NCBI RefSeq assembly: GCF_017589465.1
Contig: NZ_JAELYA010000008.1
Location: 186,001 to 250,000 of the forward strand
Direction of reading: 5' to 3'
Source: Pseudomonas schmalbachii
GTDB lineage: Bacteria > Pseudomonadota > Gammaproteobacteria > Pseudomonadales > Pseudomonadaceae
Length of the DNA stretch: 64,000 nt
In this document: positions 1 to 8,216 of the stretch, in pieces
Numbering within the stretch: position 1 is the stretch's first letter
How the letters are laid out: every line of letters starts with the position of its first letter
Notes under the pieces: model-generated
Databases searched by the model: none
What the model saw: only the letters and a program-made list of their open reading frames with translations
Told to the model about the DNA's origin: nothing
Position numbers and translations under genes: made by a program

Positions 1-2
1 TG

Positions 3-566
3 CTCGCGACCCGCGAGAAGATCCGCTTCTTCCCCCAGCGGATCCTGGGGCTCGATTTTCATGCCTGGCTGAAATTCACCCGGTTGGAGCACACGCGATG
101 GTTGAGTGACCAGAGCACGCCTGTACTGGATACCGGCAAGTATCGGAAAGCCCTGGATACCGAGCGGCTTCAGCGCAAAGCGATGTTCCAGCAGGTGTTG
201 CCCGAAGGCGTTGTCTGGCCGGATGGAACCACCCACCAGGCCGACGCGCTGATTTTCGCCACGGGCTTCCGGCCGAACCTGGAGTTTCTGGCACGCCTTC
301 CAGTCGCCGACCAGCACGGTCGTGTCCTGCAGCGAAACGGCGTGGCAGATCAGGTGCCCGGCCTGTACTTCGTCGGGCTGCCCAAGCAAAGGAACTTCGC
401 CTCGGCAACCCTCAGGGGTGTAGGGGCTGACGCGGGCTACCTCATGCCCCGGCTGCTTCGTCATCTGGACCGGGTTGGTTCGACGGAAACACCCGCTCAA
501 CGATCACGCAATCCAGCCAACGGCCTTCAAGGCAAGCGTGCTTCTCATAGACGCCAACCGTCCTGA
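3..566 (+). CDS. Flavin-containing monooxygenase / FAD oxidoreductase, 5' end outside window
   Basis: The reading frame is open from the left edge, so only the C-terminal 187 residues are present. The piece carries the FATGFRPNLEFL block typical of flavin-containing monooxygenases and related NAD(P)H-FAD oxidoreductases, followed by PGLYFVGLPKQ, where the second FAD-contacting strand lies. Members of this family occur in arsenic operons (ArsO), and the convergent neighbour resembles ArsN1, so an arsenic-related role is a reasonable inference. The natural family end is near the LMPRLLRHL segment (about base 470). The last ~30 residues are low-complexity read-through across the antisense of the neighbour, so the original 3' end may have been replaced by a recombination junction. 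The family is fairly sure; the substrate is unknown. Confidence 0.7.
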   Translation, partial: LATREKIRFFPQRILGLDFHAWLKFTRLEHTRWLSDQSTPVLDTGKYRKALDTERLQRKAMFQQVLPEGVVWPDGTTHQADALIFATGFRPNLEFLARLPVADQHGRVLQRNGVADQVPGLYFVGLPKQRNFASATLRGVGADAGYLMPRLLRHLDRVGSTETPAQRSRNPANGLQGKRASHRRQPS

Positions 567-966
567 AACCGCAGGACTGACAGAGCGCAAGGCTCGCCTC
601 GTTGAAGGTGAAAATGCGGGAGAGGACCTTCCAGAAGCCGCGTGCCTCAGCCTCACGGAGCAATGCCTTGAGCAGCGCCTTGCCGATGCCACGTCCGCGG
701 ACGTCACGGCGCAGATAGATCGAGAAGTCGGCGATGCCGGCGTAGCACGAACGAGCGCGGTAGCTGCTCAGGTTTGCCCACGCCACTACCGCGCCGTCGA
801 CCTCGACGACCAGCACCGGGTAACGGGACATATCGGCAACCCACGGCTGCACATCCATAGCAGTGCGCGGCTGGGTCTCGAACGTAGAGCTGCGGTCTTC
901 GATCCCCTGGTTGTAGATCTCGGCAATGGCCTGGACATCGCTGAGTTGAGCAAGGCGGATGTGCAT
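442..966 (-). CDS. arsN1: GNAT N-acetyltransferase, ArsN1 / phosphinothricin acetyltransferase-like
   Basis: The 174-residue protein is a single GNAT domain. It starts MHIRLAQLSDVQAIAEIYNQ and has the acetyl-CoA pyrophosphate-binding motif RRDVRGRGIGKALL near residues 87-100. The IYNQGIEDRSSTFET segment is characteristic of the phosphinothricin/arsinothricin acetyltransferase branch (Pat/ArsN1), which N-acetylates the amino group of glutamate-mimic antibiotics. It is convergent with the monooxygenase and overlaps its reading frame by 125 bp. The start ATG is preceded by GGAAG. The GNAT fold is certain and the ArsN1 assignment likely; the true substrate could be another amino compound such as methionine sulfoximine. 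Confidence 0.72.
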   Translation of the reverse strand: MHIRLAQLSDVQAIAEIYNQGIEDRSSTFETQPRTAMDVQPWVADMSRYPVLVVEVDGAVVAWANLSSYRARSCYAGIADFSIYLRRDVRGRGIGKALLKALLREAEARGFWKVLSRIFTFNEASLALCQSCGFRTVGVYEKHACLEGRWLDCVIVERVFPSNQPGPDDEAAGA

Positions 967-1104
967 CTGACTTCCTTTCGCGGGAACTAGTGGTTAGAGG
1001 GCTGCATTTTTCTTTCGGCAACTGCCTATTCACCCCCCGGCGTACCAGCACTGTACAACGCGGGCATGGGGATTTTCACATTTCGGCGGCGACTGTCCGA
1101 GCAA

Positions 1105-2169
1105 TCAGCGCTTGGTAGGGAAGCTCGCAATCAGTAAATCAGCGGGGGGAAACCGTTCTATTCGTCCCTCCTCGATACCATCCCACGCCCATTGCCATAG
1201 TGCGGTGCTGCGCAGAAAGGTATGGAGCAATTCAGCAGAGATCTTGCTTTCGTCGACGCCAAGTTTGTAACTAGGCTGCATGGCATAGCACACGTCCAGC
1301 CCCATGCGACCACTGAGCAACTGGTTCATGATTTTCACCCGCTGGGCCCAAGACAAGCACTGCTGTCTACGTTTCGAGTCCTGATAAACCATCAAATTCA
1401 AATGAAGAGAGGCGTGAACATAGTCCTCTCCGGCCATAGTTATCTTCAAGTGCGACGGAGTGCCTAAGGGCAAAATGTGCTCAATGATCCAATCAATTAA
1501 CTGTTGCGCGACATTGCGGGACGCCAACTCGATAGAAATCATGAACAGTACATTGTTTATGGACTTCGCAGCACTTAACGCAAATGCAGGTTGGTTTAGC
1601 TTTTTGGCTTCGAGCAAAAGAACAATTAGTGCGGTCAGCGCGTCTAAGCTTGCGCGGCGTTCCAGCTTGTCCAGCAGAAGCTGGTTGCTGGAAGCACGAA
1701 CTGAATAAGTTGAGCAACCTAAATGCTCAACCTGAAATAAGATGGCCAGGGTGTCCGGGCTTAAGCTGCGAAGGACCGCGCTGAAGTCCAAGGGGGTGTC
1801 GGCGTTGAACTCTGACATCACCGTCCATAGCGGATGGTTCAAGTCATAGGTAGAGCCCGGGGCGAGCTGCTCGACCCTCTCCAGCGTCGCAGCCCTGGGG
1901 GTAAACAGGTGTTTTTCGTAGCTAGACCATTTGCTGCGGTAGTGACGAATGGTCCCATTGCTGTTCCTCTTGAATGAATCCCCCTCGAAATGAAGTTCCA
2001 GCCCATAAGCAGACTGTATGCCCGTGCGTTGCTTCAAGCCCGAGTACCAAAATTCGACCCTCAGACACTCCAGCCAAGGGCGATTTTCTGTCTCATCGGA
2101 ATCGTTTTTTGATCGCAGTCTCTTTGCGAAATCCAGGTAGCACTCAATAAGCCGTTCATAATCAGTCAT
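1105..2169 (-). CDS. Orphan hypothetical protein (354 aa) of the island
   Basis: I do not recognise this 354-residue protein. It is soluble in character, without a signal peptide or clear membrane segment, rich in Leu and Ser, and starts MTDYERLIECYLDFAKRLRS. The central part (residues ~150-230) looks mainly helical. Base composition is clearly lower in GC than the core genes and codon use is less biased, as expected for transferred DNA. It is divergent from the small gene at 2282, with 112 bp between the two starts, so they may share a control region. Nothing in it suggests an enzyme; a role in island maintenance or defence is speculation. Confidence 0.6.
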   Translation of the reverse strand: MTDYERLIECYLDFAKRLRSKNDSDETENRPWLECLRVEFWYSGLKQRTGIQSAYGLELHFEGDSFKRNSNGTIRHYRSKWSSYEKHLFTPRAATLERVEQLAPGSTYDLNHPLWTVMSEFNADTPLDFSAVLRSLSPDTLAILFQVEHLGCSTYSVRASSNQLLLDKLERRASLDALTALIVLLLEAKKLNQPAFALSAAKSINNVLFMISIELASRNVAQQLIDWIIEHILPLGTPSHLKITMAGEDYVHASLHLNLMVYQDSKRRQQCLSWAQRVKIMNQLLSGRMGLDVCYAMQPSYKLGVDESKISAELLHTFLRSTALWQWAWDGIEEGRIERFPPADLLIASFPTKR

Positions 2170-2281
2170 TTAGGTGCCGACTCGAAAAGCCTGTACCGTA
2201 ATAACGGTAGTGTTCCTACGGCTGGTAGGCAAGGCGCCCCTTCATTACCATGAACTGCGACCAGATGGGACAAACAGCAAG

Positions 2282-2551
2282 ATGGAAGAGCGCACCGAAG
2301 TAGACATCCTCGCTACAGAGCTGGAGGTCGACCTGAAAGATCGGTATGGCCTGATGGTGAGCAGTGCTGCGCTCTGGCGAGAACTTGGCTACGCCTCCTA
2401 CGAAGCTTTTCGCAAGGCGAAGCAACGGGGGAGGATTGAGGTGCCGCTGTTTGATGTCCCGAACCGTAGAGGGTCATTTGCCCTGTCGAAAGAAGTCGCA
2501 ACCTGGATAGCTCGGCAGCGCTGTGCTGCGGCTACCGACAAAACGATGTAG
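2282..2551 (+). CDS. Small island protein, possible DNA-binding (89 aa)
   Basis: The ATG at 2282 (MEERTEVDILATEL) is preferred to the in-frame upstream start at 2174, because the upstream extension is poor protein sequence overlapping the divergent promoter. The segment LMVSSAALWRELGYASYEAF followed by RRGSFALSKEVATWI resembles small helix-turn-helix-like regulators found beside integrases and on plasmids, where an ALWRELGY helix is followed by a basic turn and a short beta hairpin. It is followed by a strong rho-independent terminator. Function is not established. Confidence 0.55.
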   Translation: MEERTEVDILATELEVDLKDRYGLMVSSAALWRELGYASYEAFRKAKQRGRIEVPLFDVPNRRGSFALSKEVATWIARQRCAAATDKTM

Positions 2552-2622
2552 CACGTTCCCAAAACTCATTTTGAGGAAGCGCTCATGAAACCGTCCTAGC
2601 ACGACAGGTGGATTAGGGACGC

Positions 2623-2657
2623 AAAAAAGCCCAGGGGTGGAGCCCTAGGCTTTTTTT
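2623..2657 (+). terminator. Rho-independent terminator after the 2282 gene
   Basis: An AGCC-C-AGGG arm pairs with CCCT-A-GGCT around a short loop (stem 2628-2650, one C-A mismatch) and is followed by seven T residues. Six A residues precede the stem, so it may work in both directions. It lies just before the presumed left end of the IS21 element. Confidence 0.75.
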
Positions 2658-2799
2658 GGTGTTCGGCAATTTGCTACTTGCGCGTCATCATTCTGTGTCC
2701 CTCCGCGACCGGCGTCAAGCTGGTCAGCCCCCGTTCATCTACAAAATTCACGCGGCGCGTTCTGTGAGGTGCACGTATGCCCACAGCGCGGGAGGCGGC

Positions 2800-4350
2800 A
2801 TGAAATTACCAATCGAGACGCAGCGCGAGGTGTTGCGCCTTGCGAGCGATCCGACGCTATCCAACAGGGCTATCGCCCGGCTGGCGAAGATCTCTCACAA
2901 CTCGGTGCGCAACATTCGCGATCGCCTGCTCATGAGCGGCGAGTGCTGGGAGAACCTCAAAGACCTCAACAACGATGCTTTGGACGCGCGCCTCGGACTG
3001 TACCGGAGCGTACCAAAAGGGAGGAAGAACAGGCCCCAGTGGCCGGAAGTCCATGAGCAACTCAAACTGCCGGATGTGACGCTTGAGCTGCTCTGGCAAG
3101 AGTATCGACTGGGTGAACCCGAGGGATTGTCTTACCCCCAGTACACCCGTATCTATCGGGAGTGGGTCAAACGGCAGAAGCTAAGCATGCGCCAAGTGCA
3201 TGCACCCGGTGACAAGTGCTTTGTCGATTTCTGCGGCCGGACCATGCCGATCACCAATCCCGTCACAGGCGAGGTGTCCTATGCCCAGATCTTTGTCGCC
3301 ACGATGGGGTGCTCTGGCTACCTTTTCGCGACGGCCGTCCCCAGCCAGACCGTTTCAGATTGGCTGACAGCGCACATACGCGCCCTGGAATTTTTTGGAG
3401 GGGTACCGCGTTACGTGGTGCCGGACAATCTCAAGGCGGCAGTGATTAAAACGACACGTGAGCAGGTCGTGCTCAACAGAGCGTATGCCGAGTTCTCAGA
3501 GCACTATGAGTTTCAGATCTTCCCCGCCCGACCTAACAAACCCAAAGACAAGTCTCTGGGAGAAATTGGTGTCCAGATTGTTCAGCGTTATGTCTTGGCC
3601 AGGCTTAGGTCCATGACATTCTTCTCTATAGATGAGCTCAACAACAAAATTGAGTACTGGATAACAGAGCTGAATAAGCGGGTCACCAAAACCTACCCGG
3701 TGAGCAGGCAGGTCCGTTTTTATGAGTCAGACCTGCTTGCGATGCAGGTATTGCCCGAGCGCCGCTACAGTTACTCCCAGTGGGTTTACCAAGTGCGAGC
3801 AGGCAGTGATTACCATGTCATATATGGGCAGCATGCTTATTCGGTCCCATATCACTATGCCAACTTGCTTGTCGACCTACGGGTGCAAGGTGAGTGGCTA
3901 GAGATCCTTCACCAACGGAAAGTCATCAGCACTCACAGGATCAAAGATGAGCGCGGGACCAGTACCTTGAGTGAGCATCTTTCACCCAGCCACGCCTATG
4001 CCCTAGATACTCAGCCCGAAATGCTGATTGCCTGGGCTGAGACGGTGGGGCCGCAAACGCTGATCTTCGTTAGGAACAACCTGCAGCTGCGCCGAGACTT
4101 CGCCTCGGGAAGGAAAGCGGTTATCGGAATCAGGCGCGACGTACGCAAGGGCGAGATCACAGTGTCGCGCTTGGAGTCGGCGTGCACCTATGCAAATGAG
4201 CTCAACATTTTGAGCTCTGAACGTCTGCGGTCAATTATCCGCAACCAATCCGATTTGCGTCCAATTACTCGAAAGCCAGCACCCGTGATTGAGCATGACA
4301 ACATTCGCGGTGCTCAATATTACGCCACTCAAGGAGAAGAACTGCCATGA
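2800..4350 (+). CDS. istA: IS21-family transposase IstA
   Basis: The 516-residue transposase starts at ATG 2800, which has a GGAGGC ribosome-binding site 4-9 bases upstream; an in-frame start at 2656 would add 48 unlikely residues. Residues 1-45 form the N-terminal helix-turn-helix (ETQREVLRLASDPTLSNRAI). The DDE integrase core follows, with DFCGRT as the first acidic strand and VPDNLKAAV as the second Asp. The catalytic Glu of the third block is expected in the DKSLGEIGVQ segment, where most IS21 members have a KGKxE-like motif. It overlaps istB by the ATGA arrangement, which indicates translational coupling. IstA catalyses cut and strand transfer; IstB assists. Confidence 0.9.
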   Translation: MKLPIETQREVLRLASDPTLSNRAIARLAKISHNSVRNIRDRLLMSGECWENLKDLNNDALDARLGLYRSVPKGRKNRPQWPEVHEQLKLPDVTLELLWQEYRLGEPEGLSYPQYTRIYREWVKRQKLSMRQVHAPGDKCFVDFCGRTMPITNPVTGEVSYAQIFVATMGCSGYLFATAVPSQTVSDWLTAHIRALEFFGGVPRYVVPDNLKAAVIKTTREQVVLNRAYAEFSEHYEFQIFPARPNKPKDKSLGEIGVQIVQRYVLARLRSMTFFSIDELNNKIEYWITELNKRVTKTYPVSRQVRFYESDLLAMQVLPERRYSYSQWVYQVRAGSDYHVIYGQHAYSVPYHYANLLVDLRVQGEWLEILHQRKVISTHRIKDERGTSTLSEHLSPSHAYALDTQPEMLIAWAETVGPQTLIFVRNNLQLRRDFASGRKAVIGIRRDVRKGEITVSRLESACTYANELNILSSERLRSIIRNQSDLRPITRKPAPVIEHDNIRGAQYYATQGEELP

Positions 4351-5093
4351 AAACGATCGCTAACACAGCTGAAAGTTTGAGCAGTCTCGGGCTTTGCGGG
4401 ATGGCCGAGGCCTATGAGCGCCAGCTGGAAGACCCGGCATTGCTCAGCCAGCCCTTCGAAACTCGCCTCGGACTGATGATGGATGCCGAGAAAAGCGAGC
4501 GCGAGACCAGGAAAATCGAGCGTCTACTAAAGGCTGCCAAACTGCGGGAGACACAGGCCACTCTGGAAACCATCGAATTCAAAGCATCGAGAGGGCTAGA
4601 CCGAAACACCATCATGACACTCGGCGAATGCGAGTGGCTCAGACGCCGGCAGAACGTGATCATCACCGGCGCGACCGGTACCGGAAAAACCTGGCTCGCA
4701 TGCGCATTGGGCAATCAAGCGTGCCGCCAAGGTATTCACACGATGTACCGGACCGCGTCCAAGCTGTTTGAGGACATTTCGCTTTCGTACGCCGACCACA
4801 CGATGCCAAGGCTCCGACGTCAGCTCGTTCGAGTGGAGCTGTTGATCATCGATGATCTGGGCATCGGCGGCATTGACCCTCAGCTTGGGCCGTTCCTGCT
4901 GGACGTGATCGACCAGCAATCCCAAAACGGGTCACTGCTGATCACCAGTCAATACCCGAAGGAAAAGTGGTACGAGCTTTTTGGTGACCCGACGATTGCA
5001 GACGCCATCCTGGACCGCATTCTCTACAAGACTCACCCGATCACATTGAAGGGTGAATCGATGCGCCGGTCGAGGAGCAGGACGCGATCGTAG
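4347..5093 (+). CDS. istB: IS21-family helper ATPase IstB
   Basis: The 248-residue AAA+ ATPase resembles DnaC. Walker A is GATGTGKTWLA near residues 108-118 and Walker B is LLIIDDLGI near residues 165-173; the C terminus carries the RILYKTHPITLKGESMR box characteristic of IstB. The start codon overlaps the istA stop as ATGA. In this family IstB assembles on DNA, selects the target and activates IstA. The gene looks intact, so the element could be active. Confidence 0.92.
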   Translation: MKTIANTAESLSSLGLCGMAEAYERQLEDPALLSQPFETRLGLMMDAEKSERETRKIERLLKAAKLRETQATLETIEFKASRGLDRNTIMTLGECEWLRRRQNVIITGATGTGKTWLACALGNQACRQGIHTMYRTASKLFEDISLSYADHTMPRLRRQLVRVELLIIDDLGIGGIDPQLGPFLLDVIDQQSQNGSLLITSQYPKEKWYELFGDPTIADAILDRILYKTHPITLKGESMRRSRSRTRS

Positions 5094-5100
5094 GCCAGGT

Positions 5101-5157
5101 GGTCAAGTCGAATGCAACTGGTCAAGTCGAACGCAACTGGTCAAGTGGAATGCAACC
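5101..5157 (+). repeat. Three tandem 19-bp IS21 terminal repeats
   Basis: Three head-to-tail 19-base copies begin at 5101, 5120 and 5139, with the pattern GGTCAAGTCGAAYGCAACY (the third has GTGG instead of GTCG). They lie eight bases after the istB stop. Repeats of this size at one end are IstA binding sites in the IS21 family. Confidence 0.85.
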
Positions 5158-5225
5158 GACTGAACCACCTCGGAAAATAGACCACTGAGCTCTGGGATAG
5201 CCCAACAGATACCTGCAGCCACACT

Positions 5226-5435
5226 TCAAAATGCCGGGGGCCCATCTTCAACGCCGGTGAAGGTGATGTCCCTCGGCTCGCTCTCGTGCTGCCACCCAAA
5301 GTGGTACTGCACCCATTGGTACTCACCCTCTTGGCGATCGGCCACGAGCAATAGTGTCCATCCAGCAGTGAGCAGCAGGTTCGCGTTCACCTCGCTGCGG
5401 GTGCTGATGAGTCTTTTCGTTTTCTCGATGCCCAC
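5226..5435 (-). CDS. Small hypothetical protein between the two IS21 repeat clusters (69 aa)
   Basis: A GTG start at 5433-5435 is preceded by GAGGAA at a plausible distance, so the frame could be translated. The product starts (M)GIEKTKRLISTRSEVNANLL and contains LLTAGWTLLLVADRQEGEY and HFGW. That pattern recalls a family of small uncharacterised proteins found in accessory regions of Pseudomonas. It lies opposite to istAB, between two clusters of terminal repeats, so it could be passenger DNA of the IS or older island DNA trapped between two IS ends. Function unknown. Confidence 0.45.
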   Translation of the reverse strand: MGIEKTKRLISTRSEVNANLLLTAGWTLLLVADRQEGEYQWVQYHFGWQHESEPRDITFTGVEDGPPAF

Positions 5436-5573
5436 GTGATGTTCCTCAAGCGAAGAGCTCCGGCGCCTTGCCGGTAGGCCCCGAATCGCCCTGAAGAATA
5501 GCTTGCCGCGTACCGGTTATTCCAAAGCCCTGCCGAGCTCAGGCGCACCTGGTGGCGCTGAACGCAAACGACT

Positions 5574-5661
5574 GGTCAAGTCGAATGCAATTGGGTGGTC
5601 AAGTCGAATGCAAACACCAGGTCAGCTTTGGTGAGACTCACTGGTCAAGTGCGGCGCAATT
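5574..5661 (+). repeat. Second cluster of IS21-type terminal repeats
   Basis: Two good copies of the same 19-bp motif start at 5574 and 5597 and a diverged copy at 5643 (GGTCAAGTGCGGCGCAATT), all in the same orientation as the cluster after istB. The cluster sits directly upstream of the large recombinase gene. It is either the true right end of the IS or the solo end of another copy. Confidence 0.75.
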
Positions 5662-5734
5662 TCCCATCCTGGTGAATTTCGCATGTCGGCATGGGTTCGT
5701 ATCGCAGTCGCTGAGACCATCGTCTTGGGGGGAA

Positions 5735-7969
5735 ATGTTCGGCTATCCAGGCCTGGAAGATCCGGTTGGCACCTATGGAGATAGTGTCAGATCGGACGAG
5801 TACGGAAAGGAAAAAACCGATACTCCCGATTGGGTGCTGGATTTGTGTCGGCAGATCCGGGCAAGTGAACCTGTCGAGCTATCGCCAGAGACTGAGGGTC
5901 CTGAAGCACTTGAAGTGCTCATCAGAGAGTGGGTTGCCTACCTGGTAGGTGGATCGTCCGTATACGGTCACGATATTGGGCGCAGTAGCATCGCCCGGTA
6001 CACCCGACTGCTCGGGGAAGCGTTGGCGTCGCAATTGGGTGGCCAGAGTGTTTTCCAGATGGAGCCCGATGCACTGGAGAGTGTCTACGAGACGGTCCTC
6101 GATGCCCAGATAACCGATGGCAAGCGCCGCACCTTGGCCAAGGCGATTCATGAGTTCCACGCATTTCTGGGGCGTCGCTTTCACTATCCACCGATCAGCC
6201 CTTACTCGGTTCTGGGCATTGGCCGGGATGTGGCTAGCGTTGATGCCCGGATCCTATCCGAGGACCAATATCAGGCCGTTTTGCGCGCCTTGGACACCAG
6301 CGGGCTGGAATTTCGGACCCCGCGTCTGGTCACGGCTGCCAAGCTGTTCTTGATCTTGGGATTCCGGCTGGGGCTGCGGCGCAATGAGGCCTTGAAGCTG
6401 CGGCTCAGTGATCTACATCTGCCCGAATTATCAAGTGAAGCCAGCGAACGTATTCGCAGGCGTCACCCGGAGATGCGGATTCTCTCCAACCAGGAGCTGG
6501 CAGGGTTGGATCTGCCGGTCGACCTGCTTGTACGGCCACATGCACAGCGCGGTCTGAAAACCCAGAACTCGGTTCGGCGGTTACCGCTCCGCCTGTTGTT
6601 GGCACCCGATGAACTCGAACTGTTGATGGGTTGGTACCAGCAACGGCAAGTAGAAGAAAGCCGGGCGCCTTCATCGGAGTTTCTATTCTGCATCCCGGAG
6701 CTGAGAACTCAGTGGGTCAGCGAAAGCACCTTATTACCAGCACTTCATGCCTGCATGCGCGCAGTCACAGGTTCCGAGGTTATTCACTACCATCACCTGC
6801 GGCATTCCTGCGCCACCTGGCAGATGCTCAAACTGATGGGAACCATTACCGACTCATCGGCGGAGTTGATATTCCGTGATCTGCCCCTGACCACTCGATG
6901 GCTCAGCGACAATGCCAGGCAGCGTGAAGCACTTATATCTACCCACGGTGGCCCCACGCGGCGTATCGTCCATATCGTCAGTGCTCTGCTCGGTCACGGT
7001 AGCCCCAAAACCTCACTGCTGCACTACATCCACAGCCTGCCTCTGGTAATGGCCCAGGCCTGGCAGTGGAACCCCAGGGCCTGGCTTTTCAGCGCGCATA
7101 ACGTCGCGTCGATTGCCAAGGTCAGCCTGCCTACGATGGATTCCGGTTCCGTCGGCGGTCCAGAACATCTGTTGCGGATCATTGGCCGGATCAAGTCGCT
7201 CAAGAGAAAAAGACGGCCTCGACGGGCTGCGGTTTGTTTCGCCGTTCAGCAGGTCGAAAATAACTGGGCGATCGAGCGTATTCGCCGGATCGAGTCGATG
7301 CTGGCATACGCATCGTATGCCGAGAGTAGTGGTCGGCAGATCAATCTGGAGTGGCTGGAGTTCGCGACAGAAGAGCGGAGCATGATGCTGGATCGAGCTC
7401 AGTATATCCGCGGCCTGACGCAGAGATCTCAACCGGAGGCTGGGGGCAAGCACAGGCTGCGAGCCTCTCTGCAGGCTGAGACGCCATCGCTCATACCAAT
7501 GCCTCCTCGACATGGTGGAAGAGATGCCGTAGTAGGGTATGCAGGACGTCTCTACGAGTTGCTGGAGGGAGCGGAGAGCGAGCGTGCCAGTCGAGCGATA
7601 GACGATTTCGTCGAACGCTGTCGGGCAACGGAAACGACGCTGCGTTTTTACCGTGATTGCGACGAGGAGCATGCACGGGACTACCTGTGGCTGCTCACAG
7701 CCATCGGCGCTCCCGCCCAATCCATCGAGTTGATTATCTACGACACACGAAAGCCCAGAGCCGCCAAGTCACATTGGCGTCAGCAGCTCGGGAATATTCG
7801 TCGGCCGATTAGCCAGCATGCGCCCGAAAATCCGGATGCCGAAAATACCCATCTTGGAATTCGGGCCACGCTGGCGCTGGAGGAGGGGCGGCAGCAGAAC
7901 CGACATTCGGGGGCAGCGCTGCGCTACCTATTCCTGATGGCCTCCATCGACTGGCATTTCCGGACATGA
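5735..7969 (+). CDS. Very large tyrosine recombinase / site-specific integrase (744 aa)
   Basis: The frame is open from 5552, but its first ~40 codons read through IS21 repeat DNA. The ATG at 5735 has a GGGGGG-like ribosome-binding site and begins MFGYPGLEDPVGTYGD, so it is the preferred start. The catalytic residues of tyrosine recombinases are visible: box I Arg in GLRRNEALKL, HxxR in HYHHLRHSCATW, and the last His and Tyr in LLGHGSPKTSLLHYIHS. An unusually long insertion lies between box I and HxxR, and ~240 residues follow the catalytic Tyr. This size and layout recall the largest member of recombinase trios and similar transposon-type integrases rather than phage integrases. Its usual upstream partners are absent here, possibly removed by the IS21 event. 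Confidence 0.7.
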   Translation: MFGYPGLEDPVGTYGDSVRSDEYGKEKTDTPDWVLDLCRQIRASEPVELSPETEGPEALEVLIREWVAYLVGGSSVYGHDIGRSSIARYTRLLGEALASQLGGQSVFQMEPDALESVYETVLDAQITDGKRRTLAKAIHEFHAFLGRRFHYPPISPYSVLGIGRDVASVDARILSEDQYQAVLRALDTSGLEFRTPRLVTAAKLFLILGFRLGLRRNEALKLRLSDLHLPELSSEASERIRRRHPEMRILSNQELAGLDLPVDLLVRPHAQRGLKTQNSVRRLPLRLLLAPDELELLMGWYQQRQVEESRAPSSEFLFCIPELRTQWVSESTLLPALHACMRAVTGSEVIHYHHLRHSCATWQMLKLMGTITDSSAELIFRDLPLTTRWLSDNARQREALISTHGGPTRRIVHIVSALLGHGSPKTSLLHYIHSLPLVMAQAWQWNPRAWLFSAHNVASIAKVSLPTMDSGSVGGPEHLLRIIGRIKSLKRKRRPRRAAVCFAVQQVENNWAIERIRRIESMLAYASYAESSGRQINLEWLEFATEERSMMLDRAQYIRGLTQRSQPEAGGKHRLRASLQAETPSLIPMPPRHGGRDAVVGYAGRLYELLEGAESERASRAIDDFVERCRATETTLRFYRDCDEEHARDYLWLLTAIGAPAQSIELIIYDTRKPRAAKSHWRQQLGNIRRPISQHAPENPDAENTHLGIRATLALEEGRQQNRHSGAALRYLFLMASIDWHFRT

Positions 7970-7987
7970 ATGGGGCCGGAGGGCTGT

Positions 7988-8200
7988 TCAGCCCTCCGGA
8001 TCATTCTGGATTTCCAAGAGATCCTCTACCTGGCAGTTCAGGTACCGGCAGATGGTCTCCAGGTCCTTCAACTCGACCCTCTGCGCGGTCTCGTGATAGA
8101 GCCGCGTCAGGGTTCCCCGGTTGATTCCTGTCTCCCGCACTACGTCACTGATCTTCAGCTTCCGCTCCCCCAGTAGGCGGGACAAATGGCACTTAACCAT
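7988..8200 (-). CDS. XRE-family (Cro/CI-like) repressor, 70 aa
   Basis: The start at 8200 (MVKCHLSRLLGERKLKI) is preferred, since an upstream in-frame ATG at 8236 would lie inside the operator. The whole protein is one helix-turn-helix domain: KISDVVRETGINRGTLTRLY forms helices 2 and 3 and LETICRYLNCQVEDLL is the typical C-terminal part of small XRE regulators. It is transcribed away from the excisionase-integrase genes across a region containing two perfect inverted repeats with a shared TGATC core. This is the layout of a repressor controlling both itself and the integration module. Confidence 0.85.
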   Translation of the reverse strand: MVKCHLSRLLGERKLKISDVVRETGINRGTLTRLYHETAQRVELKDLETICRYLNCQVEDLLEIQNDPEG

Positions 8201-8216
8201 CCTTCTCTCCTGGAAA

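Larger units (their letters stand above)
2659..5667 (+). mobile_element. IS21-family insertion sequence (approximate limits)
   Basis: The element contains the IS21 pair istA-istB in overlapping frames. To the right of istB are several copies of a 19-bp motif (GGTCAAGTCGAATGCAACT-like), typical of the multiple terminal repeats of this family. A weak inverted match exists between the left region around 2661-2676 (CAATTTGCTACTTG) and the right region around 5645-5664 (CAAGT...GCAATTTCC), and the limits are drawn from it. I could not find a convincing target-site duplication, so the exact ends are uncertain by tens of bases. The interval 5158-5573 between two repeat clusters carries a small minus-strand ORF. 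Confidence 0.6.

Noticed and set aside
2655-5740. Target-site duplication of the IS21 element (TGGTG or TGTTCGGC on both sides)
   Set aside because: Several short matches exist, but none combines with credible TG...CA element ends; they are likely by chance.
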